DNA from: CAYWMY01 sp046352935
Lineage (GTDB): Bacteria; Pseudomonadota; Gammaproteobacteria; Steroidobacterales; Steroidobacteraceae
NCBI GenBank assembly: GCA_046352935.1
Contig: JAXMGR010000020.1
Span: forward strand, 18,190-82,189
Reading direction: 5' to 3'
DNA: 64,000 bases
Made by a program: the position numbers and the translations under genes. The notes beneath the pieces were generated by a model. That model made no database searches. It worked only from the letters and a program-made list of their open reading frames with translations, and was not told the origin of the DNA. Positions 17,608 to 24,536 of the stretch are shown piece after piece; within the stretch, counting starts at the first letter, position 1; every line of letters starts with the position of its first letter.

Positions 17608-17638
17608 ACTGTGCCCGCGAAAGCGGGCACAGTTGTTT
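17608..17638 (+). terminator. Intrinsic terminator after the micro-gene
   Basis: An 11-bp perfect stem, ACTGTGCCCGC (17608-17618) with GCGGGCACAGT (17623-17633), is closed by a GAAA tetraloop and followed by TGTTT. It ends about 50 nt before the rpiA start and separates the micro-gene from rpiA. Confidence 0.85.
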
Positions 17639-17687
17639 CCGGCGTCCGGAAAGCCGCGGCAAGGGCGGTTCTGCAGGGGAAAACGCG

Positions 17688-18347
17688 ATGAATGCGGATC
17701 AGAAGAAGCGCGAGGCGGCACAGGCGGCCATGCGGTTCGTTCGCGACGGAATGGTCGTCGGCGTCGGCACCGGCTCGACGGTCAATCACTTCATCGACGC
17801 GCTGGCGGGCTGGCGTGAGCGCATCGCCGGCGCGGTGTCATCGTCGGAGGCGTCCACCCAGCGTCTCAGGGCAGCCGGCATCGAGGTGCTCGATCTCAAC
17901 ACCACAGGTGACCTGGAGCTCTACGTCGATGGTGCCGACGAGGCGACGCGGCACCTCGTGCTCGTCAAGGGCGGTGGCGGCGCCCTGACCCGCGAGAAGA
18001 TCGTCGCGGCGGCATCACGCCAGTTCGTCTGCATCATCGACGACTCCAAGCTCGTCGACGTGCTGGGCCGCTTCCCGCTCCCGGTCGAAGTCATCCCGAT
18101 GGCGCGCAGCTACGTCGCGCGCCGGCTGCTGCATCTCGGCGGTCAGCCCGTCCTGCGCGAAGGCGCGAGGACCGACAACGGCAACGTGATCCTCGACGTG
18201 CACAACCTGGACATCGTGGACCCGAAGGGGATGGAGACGGCGATCAACCAGATCGCCGGTGTCGTGACGGTCGGCCTCTTCGCGAACCGGCCCGCCGACG
18301 TGCTGCTCGTCGCCGGCGACCGCGGTGTCGTGACACTGAAGGCGTAG
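17688..18347 (+). CDS. rpiA: Ribose-5-phosphate isomerase A
   Basis: Interconverts ribose 5-phosphate and ribulose 5-phosphate in the pentose phosphate pathway. The 219-residue sequence contains the phosphate-binding GTGSTVNHFID near 25-35, the catalytic VDGADE near 83-88 and KGGGGALTREK near 96-106, and ends with VGLFANRPADVLLVAG. AGGGGAAA lies before the ATG. Rpe, the partner epimerase, is encoded separately at 21666. Two copies of the structured repeat follow this gene. Confidence 0.95.
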   Translation: MNADQKKREAAQAAMRFVRDGMVVGVGTGSTVNHFIDALAGWRERIAGAVSSSEASTQRLRAAGIEVLDLNTTGDLELYVDGADEATRHLVLVKGGGGALTREKIVAAASRQFVCIIDDSKLVDVLGRFPLPVEVIPMARSYVARRLLHLGGQPVLREGARTDNGNVILDVHNLDIVDPKGMETAINQIAGVVTVGLFANRPADVLLVAGDRGVVTLKA

Positions 18348-18374
18348 CGTCACCGCCCGCAGCCGAGGGGAATC

Positions 18375-18528
18375 GGGGTATTCACGATGGCCCTCGCCGA
18401 CGCCTGGCGACGCGCGGGCGCGTAGGAGGGCTCCGAGGTGAGCGCAAGGATTCGGCGCGAGACGAGGGGCCCTCGGTTCACAGCCCGCGCGTCCTTCCAC
18501 GGACGCATCGAGCCATCATGAATGCCCC
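18375..18528 (+). repeat. Structured intergenic repeat, copy C
   Basis: It starts 27 nt after the rpiA stop. Outer arms are GGGGTATTCACGATGG (18375-18390) and CCATCATGAATGCCCC (18513-18528), pairing at 14 of 16 positions. The second stem GACGCGCGGGC/GCCCGCGCGTC is intact, while the third stem (GGAGGGCTCC with GGGGCCCTC) has lost perfect symmetry. The centre reads AAGGATTCGG. It is followed 22 nt later by copy D in the same orientation. Confidence 0.8.
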
Positions 18529-18550
18529 CATCTGCCCCCCCGAGGGGAAT

Positions 18551-18718
<168 letters not shown>

Positions 18719-18794
18719 ATCTCCCCGACCGGATCCCGTCGCGCACGGTTCGGCCCGCTCCGGATGTGAGCTCGTTCGACGCCGCGGCGCCAAA

Positions 18795-18957
18795 GCAAAA
18801 GGCCCGCTTGCGCGGGCCTTTGCATCTGGCTGGGGGACCAGGATTACTCGGCGCTGCGCGCCTCGCCCCTTCGGGGTCGTCGGATCGCTTCGCGCTCCGA
18901 CGCTCGGTGTCGCTGCGCGCCACCGTCGAACCGAGGTTCTCATCCCAGTCCCCCAAT
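18795..18957 (-). repeat. tRNA-Gln-end-framed structured element (tRNA shell)
   Basis: From 18795 the sequence duplicates, base for base over more than 40 nt, the terminator and the 3' end of the tRNA-Gln gene found again from 18958. The body of the tRNA is replaced by about 123 nt (18832-18954) bounded by GGGGGACCAGGAT and ATCCCAGTCCCCC, which are near-perfect inverted repeats. Inside are a CGTCGGA/TCCGACG hairpin and two direct copies of CGCTGCGCGCC. It cannot fold as a tRNA. Similar tRNA-tail-framed repeats occur beside tRNA genes in other gammaproteobacteria as far as I recall; their function is unknown. Confidence 0.6.
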
Positions 18958-18984
18958 GCAAAAGGCCCGCTTGCGCGGGCCTTT
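18958..18984 (-). terminator. Intrinsic terminator of tRNA-Gln
   Basis: On the minus strand, AAAGGCCCGC and GCGGGCCTTT (plus-strand positions 18961-18970 and 18975-18984) form a 10-bp stem with a 4-nt loop and a T run. It begins 6 nt after the encoded CCA of tRNA-Gln. An identical hairpin lies at 18797-18821 behind the tRNA-shell element. Confidence 0.8.
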
Positions 18985-18989
18985 GCATC

Positions 18990-19063
18990 TGGCTGGGGGA
19001 CTAGGATTCGAACCTAGGTTGGCGGAGTCAGAGTCCGCAGTCCTACCGCTAGACGATCCCCCA
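18990..19063 (-). tRNA. tRNA-Gln (CUG)
   Basis: A complete cloverleaf reads on the minus strand: acceptor TGGGGGA/TCCCCCA, D arm GTC..GGAC, anticodon stem GCGGA/TCCGC around loop CTCTGAC with anticodon CTG, T arm CTAGG-TTCGAAT-CCTAG, discriminator G and an encoded CCA. Total 74 nt. It lies 29 nt downstream of rpsI on the same strand and may be cotranscribed with it. The terminator follows directly. Confidence 0.95.
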
Positions 19064-19092
19064 ATTCCTGCGGGTATCGGCCGCCCCGAAGC

Positions 19093-19485
19093 TCAGCGCT
19101 TCGAGAACTGCGTGCCGCGGCGGGCCTTGCGACGGCCCACCTTCTTGCGCTCCACCTCGCGAGCATCGCGGGTCACGAACCCCGCCACGCGCAGCGGCTT
19201 GCGCAAGGTCTCGTCGTACTGGATCAGCGCACGGGTGATGCCGTGACGGATCGCACCGGCCTGACCGGTGATCCCGCCGCCATCGACCTGCACATCGATG
19301 TCGAAACGGTCCGCCATCTGCACGACGGCGAGCGGCTGACGCACGATCATCGGACCCGTCTTGCGCCCGAAGAATTCATCGAGTGCACGGCCATTGACCG
19401 TGATGCGGCCGGTGCCGGGCAGCAGGTGAACGCGCGCCGTCGAGGTCTTGCGGCGGCCGGTTCCGTAATTCGAACTCACGGGCAT
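19093..19485 (-). CDS. rpsI: 30S ribosomal protein uS9
   Basis: Small-subunit protein whose basic tail reaches the P-site tRNA. The 130-residue sequence has the family start YGTGRRKTSTARV, the middle GQAGAIRHGITRALI, and the typical basic end FVTRDAREVERKKVGRRKARRGTQFSKR, where the final SKR contacts the tRNA. It follows rplM by 41 nt on the same strand, the conserved rplM-rpsI operon. Confidence 0.97.
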   Translation of the reverse strand: MPVSSNYGTGRRKTSTARVHLLPGTGRITVNGRALDEFFGRKTGPMIVRQPLAVVQMADRFDIDVQVDGGGITGQAGAIRHGITRALIQYDETLRKPLRVAGFVTRDAREVERKKVGRRKARRGTQFSKR

Positions 19486-19526
19486 CGTCGTGGCTTCCTG
19501 TGATCGTTGGGCTGCGTCGCGCCGGT

Positions 19527-19958
19527 TCAGGCGAGATCGAGTGGCTTGGGCTGCTGGGCCGTGTGCGGGTGATTCGGCCCCGCGAACACGTGCAGCTTCT
19601 TGAACATGGCGCGGCCGAGTTTGGTCTTGGGCAGCATGCCCTTCACCGCGAACTCGATGGCGCGCTCCGGGTGCTCGTTCAGCAGTTTGCCGAGCGCCAC
19701 CGACTTCAGGTTACCGAGATAACCCGTGTGATGGTGGTAGAACTTGTCGCGCAGCTTGTTGCCCGTGACCGACACCTTTTCGGCGTTGACCACGACGAAG
19801 TTGTCGCCACAGTCGACGTGCGGCGTGAACTCCGCCTTGTGCTTGCCACGCAGGCGGAAAGCGAGCTCGGACGCGAGCCGGCCAAGAGTCTTGCCGGACG
19901 CATCCACTACATACCAGTCGCGGCGGACCCGCTCCGGCTTCGCAAAAACAGTCTTCAT
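19527..19958 (-). CDS. rplM: 50S ribosomal protein uL13
   Basis: Large-subunit assembly protein that binds 23S rRNA early. The 143 residues include VDASGKTLGRLASELA near the start, VDCGDNFVVVNAEKVSVTGNK near 48-68, and KGMLPKTKLGRAMFKKLHVFAG near the C-terminus. In E. coli this protein also represses its own operon through its mRNA leader; the leader here is about 35 nt from the predicted start site. A clear promoter lies at 20000-20028. Confidence 0.97.
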   Translation of the reverse strand: MKTVFAKPERVRRDWYVVDASGKTLGRLASELAFRLRGKHKAEFTPHVDCGDNFVVVNAEKVSVTGNKLRDKFYHHHTGYLGNLKSVALGKLLNEHPERAIEFAVKGMLPKTKLGRAMFKKLHVFAGPNHPHTAQQPKPLDLA

Positions 19959-19999
19959 GTGAACCCCAAAGAGCGGGTTGGCTTCGAGAAAGGGCCGGC

Positions 20000-20028
20000 A
20001 GTTTAATGAAAGGCCGATGGCATTGCAA
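20000..20028 (-). promoter_or_regulatory. Promoter of rplM-rpsI
   Basis: On the minus strand TTGCAA (20023-20028), an exact 17-nt spacer and TAAACT (20000-20005) form a good sigma-70 promoter. Predicted initiation is near 19993, about 35 nt upstream of the rplM ATG. Confidence 0.65.
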
Positions 20029-20089
20029 AGCCGTCTGCGGCCAGGACGCGTGGGGCATATCCCCGGATCCCGCCCCGGACCCGCGCTTA

Positions 20090-20095
20090 TATAAT
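20090..20095 (+). promoter_or_regulatory. -10 box of coq7
   Basis: A consensus TATAAT ends 9 nt before the coq7 ATG at 20105, so the mRNA would start within about 3 nt of the start codon. No clear -35 element is seen at the expected distance. Confidence 0.5.
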
Positions 20096-20104
20096 GTGCC
20101 CATC

Positions 20105-20743
20105 ATGGATCGGCATCTGACGCCCGGCGACCATCTTCTCGCCGCCCTGGACCGGGGGCTGCGTACCGTCTTTGCCGCCCCACCCGCGGCCAGCCCCTCG
20201 CCGGGGGCCAGCGAACCCGTCCCACACCTCGAGGAGCCCGAACGCCGGCTCACCGCCGGTCTGATGAGGGTGAACCACTCCGGCGAGGTCGCGGCGCATG
20301 GGCTCTATCACGGCCAGGCGCTCGTCGAACACAACGCGGACCTGCGTCGCTGGCTGGAGGAAGCCGCCCGGGAGGAAGGCGATCATCTGGCGTGGTGCCG
20401 CGAACGGCTGGACGAACTGGGCGCCCGGCCGAGCGTGCTCAATCCGCTGTGGTATGCCGGGTCGGTGGCGATCGGGCTGGCGGCGGGTCTGGCCGGCCGG
20501 CGCTGGAGCCTCGGTTTCGTGACCGAGACCGAGCGCCAGGTCGAGGCACACCTGACGGACCATCTCGGCCGCCTTCCGGAAGACGACCTGCGCAGCCGCG
20601 CCATCGTGGAACGCATGCGCAGCGACGAGGTGCGCCATGGCTCCGCGGCGCGGGATGCGGGCGGCGCCGATCTGCCCACGCCGGTTCGCGGACTCATGCG
20701 CCTCGCATCCCGGGTGATGACGCGTACCGCCTACCGGTTCTGA
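20105..20743 (+). CDS. coq7: 3-demethoxyubiquinone 3-hydroxylase Coq7
   Basis: A di-iron monooxygenase that hydroxylates C6 of the ubiquinone ring, used in place of the flavoprotein UbiF in this lineage. Ligand motifs are NHSGEVAA near 57-64, EEGDHLAW near 87-94, ETERQVEAH near 139-147 and DEVRHG near 176-181, giving the ferritin-like E/ExxH pair. At 212 residues it has the usual length. The ATG at 20105 follows a TATAAT by 9 nt and no ribosome site fits, so a leaderless or near-leaderless transcript is likely. It diverges from rplM. Confidence 0.92.
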   Translation: MDRHLTPGDHLLAALDRGLRTVFAAPPAASPSPGASEPVPHLEEPERRLTAGLMRVNHSGEVAAHGLYHGQALVEHNADLRRWLEEAAREEGDHLAWCRERLDELGARPSVLNPLWYAGSVAIGLAAGLAGRRWSLGFVTETERQVEAHLTDHLGRLPEDDLRSRAIVERMRSDEVRHGSAARDAGGADLPTPVRGLMRLASRVMTRTAYRF

Positions 20744-20806
20744 TGCATGGACCGTTTCGATCAAAGCCTGAATCAGTCGAAGCCTGAAACACCGGTAAGA
20801 TTATGT

Positions 20807-20834
20807 CTTGCAGCATTGCGTTTGCTGCTATAAA
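20807..20834 (+). promoter_or_regulatory. Promoter of crp
   Basis: CTTGCAG near 20807-20813 and TATAAA (20829-20834) are spaced by 15-16 nt. The predicted start is near 20841, giving a leader of about 37 nt to the ATG at 20878. No obvious CRP self-operator (TGTGA-N6-TCACA) is visible. Confidence 0.4.
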
Positions 20835-20877
20835 AGGGCGCCACAGCGCCAGCTAGAGCGCCTCAGGGAGCTTGTCC

Positions 20878-21627
20878 ATGGAAGAAGCCGCGGTAGTCCG
20901 GCCCTTGACCGACATGCCGGCGATCAACCGGTTCCTCAGTTACTGCCGCGTCCGCACGGTGCCGTCCAAGACCGTACTGATCCACGCGGGTGACCTGCCC
21001 GATGTCCTCTATTACATCGTGCGCGGATCCGTCGAGGTCATGATCGAGGACGAGGAAGGCAACGAGATGGTGCTGGCCTATCTCAACAAGGGCCAGTTCT
21101 TCGGCGAGATGGGCCTGTTCTCCGACAACGCCCAGCGCAGCGCCTGGGTGCGCACGCGCCAGCAATGCGAACTCGCGGAGATGACCTACCCGCGCTTCCG
21201 GCAGATCGCCGCGGAGAGCCCGGGCCTCGTGTTCGAACTCGCGACGCAGCTGGCCACCCGCCTCGACCGCACCAATCGCAAGCTCGGCGATCTCGCCTTC
21301 GTCGACGTCACGGGCCGTGTGGCCCACGCGATCATGGATCTCTGCAACGAGCCGGACGCCATGACGCATCCGCAGGGCATGCAGATCAAGGTCAGCCGCC
21401 AGGAGCTTTCGCGCCTGGTCGGCTGCTCGCGCGAGATGGCCGGGCGCGTGCTGAAGGTGCTCGAGGAACAGGGCCTGCTGACCGCGCACGGCAAGACCAT
21501 CGTCGTGTTCGGTGCGCGGCCGAAGATGAAGCCCCGGCCCATCGCAGGCCTCGCGAAGATCGGCCCGACGACCGCGGGCCCGAAGCTCGCGGCACGCAGC
21601 ACCGCGGGCGACGAAGACGACGACTGA
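20878..21627 (+). CDS. crp: CRP/Vfr/Clp-family transcription regulator
   Basis: Global regulator with an N-terminal cyclic-nucleotide domain and a C-terminal winged helix. The pocket keeps FGEMGLF and the QRSAWVR segment (Gly-Glu and Arg-Ser of the cAMP site); the hinge pair Thr-Ser of E. coli CRP reads Thr-Asn (DRTNRKLGD), so ligand preference is uncertain (cAMP, or c-di-GMP as in Xanthomonas Clp). The recognition helix VGCSREMAGRVLK keeps the DNA-contacting Arg, Glu and Arg. After the usual end (KTIVVFGAR) there is an extra tail of about 35 residues, basic then ending in EDDD. I start at ATG 20878, with GGGAG 7 nt upstream, and not at the earlier TTG. 249 residues. Confidence 0.92.
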   Translation: MEEAAVVRPLTDMPAINRFLSYCRVRTVPSKTVLIHAGDLPDVLYYIVRGSVEVMIEDEEGNEMVLAYLNKGQFFGEMGLFSDNAQRSAWVRTRQQCELAEMTYPRFRQIAAESPGLVFELATQLATRLDRTNRKLGDLAFVDVTGRVAHAIMDLCNEPDAMTHPQGMQIKVSRQELSRLVGCSREMAGRVLKVLEEQGLLTAHGKTIVVFGARPKMKPRPIAGLAKIGPTTAGPKLAARSTAGDEDDD

Positions 21628-21665
21628 GAGCCGGACGTCTCCCCCGGCACGCGGCGGCGGCGCTC

Positions 21666-22349
21666 TCAGCGCCGCGTCGCACTCCCTTTCGCAATCTCCG
21701 ACCGCATCGCGTCGATCGTCGCGCGGTAGTCGCGGGCGCCGAATATGGCGCTGCCCGCGACGAACGTGTCCGCTCCGGCAACCGCTATCGCTCCGATGTT
21801 GTCAACCTTCACGCCGCCGTCGATCTCGAGCCGCACGTCACGACCGCTGGCGTCGATGAGCCGGCGCACGGCCGCGAGCTTCGGCAGCGCCGAGGCGATG
21901 AACTGCTGGCCACCGAAACCGGGGTTCACCGACATGAGCAGCACGAGGTCGATCTGGCCCAGCGTCCAGTCGAGCCAGTCCAGCGGCGTCGCCGGATTCA
22001 GCACGATGCCGGGACGGCAGCCGCTGTCACGGATGAGCTGGATGGTCCGGTCGACGTGGGCCGAGGCTTCCGGATGGAAGGTGATGTACGTGGCGCCCGC
22101 CTTCGCGAAGTCCGGAACGATACGGTCGACGGGCTCGATCATGAGGTGCACGTCGATCGGCGCCGTGACGCCGTGCCTGCGCAGCGCCTCGCAGACCAGG
22201 GGCCCGATGGTGAGGTTCGGCACGTAGTGGTTGTCCATCACGTCGAAGTGCACCCACTGCGCACCCGCTGCGAGCACGGCGTCGACCTCCTCGCCGAGGC
22301 GGGCGAAGTCGGCAGACAGGATCGACGGCGCGATGACCGGCTCAAGCAT
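21666..22349 (-). CDS. rpe: Ribulose-phosphate 3-epimerase
   Basis: Interconverts ribulose 5-phosphate and xylulose 5-phosphate with a metal-dependent TIM barrel. The 227 residues show APSILSADFARLG at the start, the metal/catalytic segment HFDVMDNHYVPN near 35-46, HLMIEPVD near 69-76, MSVNPGFGGQ near 139-148 and the phosphate-binding DGGV and GSAIFG near the end. The gene converges with crp. Repeat copy E lies between it and the upstream djlA. Confidence 0.95.
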   Translation of the reverse strand: MLEPVIAPSILSADFARLGEEVDAVLAAGAQWVHFDVMDNHYVPNLTIGPLVCEALRRHGVTAPIDVHLMIEPVDRIVPDFAKAGATYITFHPEASAHVDRTIQLIRDSGCRPGIVLNPATPLDWLDWTLGQIDLVLLMSVNPGFGGQQFIASALPKLAAVRRLIDASGRDVRLEIDGGVKVDNIGAIAVAGADTFVAGSAIFGARDYRATIDAMRSEIAKGSATRR

Positions 22350-22382
22350 GACGGTGCTCCAGAGTCCAGGACGCTACTCTAG

Positions 22383-22555
22383 GGGAAAATGCGGCGATTC
22401 ACGATTTCCCGATGGACTTCGTGCTGGACGCGCGGGCTGTTGACGGAGGGTCCGCTAGGCTCGCCCCAGATCTTCAGGCGAGCTACGCGGACCCTCCTAC
22501 GCGCCCGCGCGTCTGTCAGCGTTGCGGCCGAAATCGTGAATCGCCGCGTTTTCCC
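22383..22555 (-). repeat. Structured intergenic repeat, copy E (best preserved)
   Basis: The outer arms (22383-22408 and 22530-22555) are inverted repeats of 26 bp with one mismatch. The second stem (22427-22437 with 22503-22513) is 11 bp and perfect, as is the third, GGAGGGTCCGC (22445-22455) with GCGGACCCTCC (22487-22497). An extra inner stem (CTCGCC/GGCGAG) surrounds the AGATCT centre. Read in the same sense as the other copies it lies on the minus strand, beginning 4 nt after the djlA stop codon and ahead of rpe. Confidence 0.9.
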
Positions 22556-22559
22556 GCGA

Positions 22560-23444
22560 CTACCGCATGCCCCGCGCCGCGCGTACGCGCTCGTAGGCGG
22601 CCTGTATCGCCTGCGTCTTCTCCTTGGCGATCTCCAGCATGGACTCGGGCAGTCCCCGCGCAACCAGCTTGTCGGGATGATTCTGGCTCATCTGCCGCCG
22701 GTAGGCCTTCGTGACCTCGGCATCGCTCGCAGAGGGTTCGACCTCGAGGATCTCGTAGGCCTCCGCCAGCGCGTTTCCGGGCGACGCACCGGCCCCACCC
22801 GCGCTCCGGTAGTCCTGCTGCGAATCGGCGCGGGCACCGCCTGACTCGAAGCCGGCGCCATAGCCCTGCAGCCGCAGCACCGCCTCCAGGTGCGCGAACT
22901 CGAGCCCCGTGATGCCGAGGCTCTGCGCGATCCTGAGCAGCAGCGCCCGCGCCGGCGCCGCGAGGCCGTTGCCGAGCAGCGCGGCGCGCAGCTCGATCTC
23001 CATGAACATGCGCAACAGGTCGTGGCGCCCCCCGCAGACGCGACGCAGCTCCGCGACCACCGGCTGCCAGCGGAAGTCCGGCTGCTTGCCGCGGTTGAAG
23101 TGCTCGATCGCAACCCGCGAAGCCGCCTCGCCGAGCCGCAGTTGCGCGAAGACGTGGCGCGCCGCGGCGATGTCCTGTTCCGACACGCGGCCATCGGACT
23201 TGGCCACGCAACCCATGACGACGAACGTCGTGCGGAAGAACACGTCACGCACGTTCGCGGCATCGGCGGGCGCGACGTCGTCGTCGCCCTCGCGCGCCAT
23301 GCTCTCGTCATAGGCATGACCGATGAAGAAGCCGACCAGCGCGCCCACCGGCCCGAGACCGGTTGCGAACCCGAGTACACCACCGACGAGTTTGCCTGCC
23401 CAGCGCAATGCTCCGACCTCGCCCGGCGCCAGGGCGCCGGCCAC
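22560..23444 (-). CDS. djlA: Co-chaperone DjlA
   Basis: Membrane-anchored J-domain protein that stimulates DnaK. The N-terminal hydrophobic glycine-rich segment (about 17-42, GGVLGFATGLGPVGALVGFF) is the membrane anchor. A TerB-like domain follows (about 65-180). The J domain at the C-terminus (about 225-290) carries the HPD motif in QNHPDKLVARGLP, the extended loop typical of DjlA. The total of 294 residues is near the E. coli length. The stop lies 4 nt from repeat copy E. Confidence 0.88.
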   Translation of the reverse strand: MAGALAPGEVGALRWAGKLVGGVLGFATGLGPVGALVGFFIGHAYDESMAREGDDDVAPADAANVRDVFFRTTFVVMGCVAKSDGRVSEQDIAAARHVFAQLRLGEAASRVAIEHFNRGKQPDFRWQPVVAELRRVCGGRHDLLRMFMEIELRAALLGNGLAAPARALLLRIAQSLGITGLEFAHLEAVLRLQGYGAGFESGGARADSQQDYRSAGGAGASPGNALAEAYEILEVEPSASDAEVTKAYRRQMSQNHPDKLVARGLPESMLEIAKEKTQAIQAAYERVRAARGMR

Positions 23445-23618
23445 GTGTTTCCTTGACCGTCCCGCGGGCCGGCTGCAAGATTCCAGGCACCGATCGCGAC
23501 CGGCGCGGTCGCAATGTTATCAGCCGCACTCCGGCAACGGCCCGGGATCCGCCCGTCGTTCCGGGAGCCAGCACCAGGATCCCGGGGCCTCCTGCGGGAG
23601 ATGCACGAGAGAGGCCTC

Positions 23619-24503
23619 ATGAGCGCCATCGTCCACGAAACCCACCTGAAGGACCTGCGCCTCCGCCACCGGGGCAAGGTCCGCGACATCTACGACGTCG
23701 ACGACCGGCACCTGCTGATCGTCGCGAGCGACAGGCTGTCGGCGTTCGACGTGATCCTGCCCGATCCGATCCCGAACAAGGGCTGTGTGCTCACGCAGCT
23801 GTCGAACTTCTGGTTCGCGCGCACCGCGCACATCGTCCGCAACCACCTGGTGGACTGGCCGCTCGAGGGCATCGTCAGGGACCGCGAGGAACGCGCGCTG
23901 CTCTCGGGACGCAGCGTCGTCGTCAAGCGGCTCAAGCCACTGCCGCTCGAAGCCGTGGTGCGCGGTTACCTGATCGGCTCCGGCTGGAAGGACTACCAGA
24001 AGTCCGGTGAAGTCTGCGGCATTCGGCTGCCGGAGGGTCTGCAGCTGGCCGGCCGGCTTCCCGAGCCGATCTTCACGCCCGCGACCAAGGCCGCCGTCGG
24101 CGAACACGACGAGAACATCGGCTTCGGACGTCTCGTCGAACTCGTCGGCCAGGACATTGCGGTGCGCACGCGCGATCTCGCGCTGCGCCTGTACCGCTTC
24201 GCGGCCGAACACGCGCTGGACCGCGGCATCATCATCGCCGACACGAAGTTCGAGTTCGGTCTCGACGAGGCCGGCAACGTCGTGCTGATGGACGAGGCGC
24301 TGACCCCGGACTCATCGCGGTTCTGGCCCGCCGCGCAGTACCGCCCCGGCACCAGCCCGCCCTCGTTCGACAAGCAGTTCGTGCGCGACTACCTCGAGAC
24401 CCTCGACTGGAACAAGCGCGCCCCTGCGCCGCGCCTGCCGCAGGAGATCATCGACAGGACGGCCGCGAAGTATGCCGAGGCCCTCAGGATCCTGACGACG
24501 TGA
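23619..24503 (+). CDS. purC: SAICAR synthetase
   Basis: Joins CAIR and aspartate using ATP in purine biosynthesis. The 294-residue protein begins with RHRGKVRDIYDVDD, contains ASDRLSAFDVILPDPIPNKG near 35-54, VVVKRLKPLPLEAVVRGYL near 97-115 and DTKFEFG near 206-212, and is the longer type common in GC-rich proteobacteria and fungi. GAGAGAGG precedes the ATG at 23619; an in-frame ATG 18 nt upstream is less likely. It diverges from djlA and is not in one operon with purEK, which lie 3.5 kb away. Confidence 0.93.
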   Translation: MSAIVHETHLKDLRLRHRGKVRDIYDVDDRHLLIVASDRLSAFDVILPDPIPNKGCVLTQLSNFWFARTAHIVRNHLVDWPLEGIVRDREERALLSGRSVVVKRLKPLPLEAVVRGYLIGSGWKDYQKSGEVCGIRLPEGLQLAGRLPEPIFTPATKAAVGEHDENIGFGRLVELVGQDIAVRTRDLALRLYRFAAEHALDRGIIIADTKFEFGLDEAGNVVLMDEALTPDSSRFWPAAQYRPGTSPPSFDKQFVRDYLETLDWNKRAPAPRLPQEIIDRTAAKYAEALRILTT

Positions 24504-24536
24504 GCCACGCCGCGGAGCCGGTGCGAGGCTGACGCC

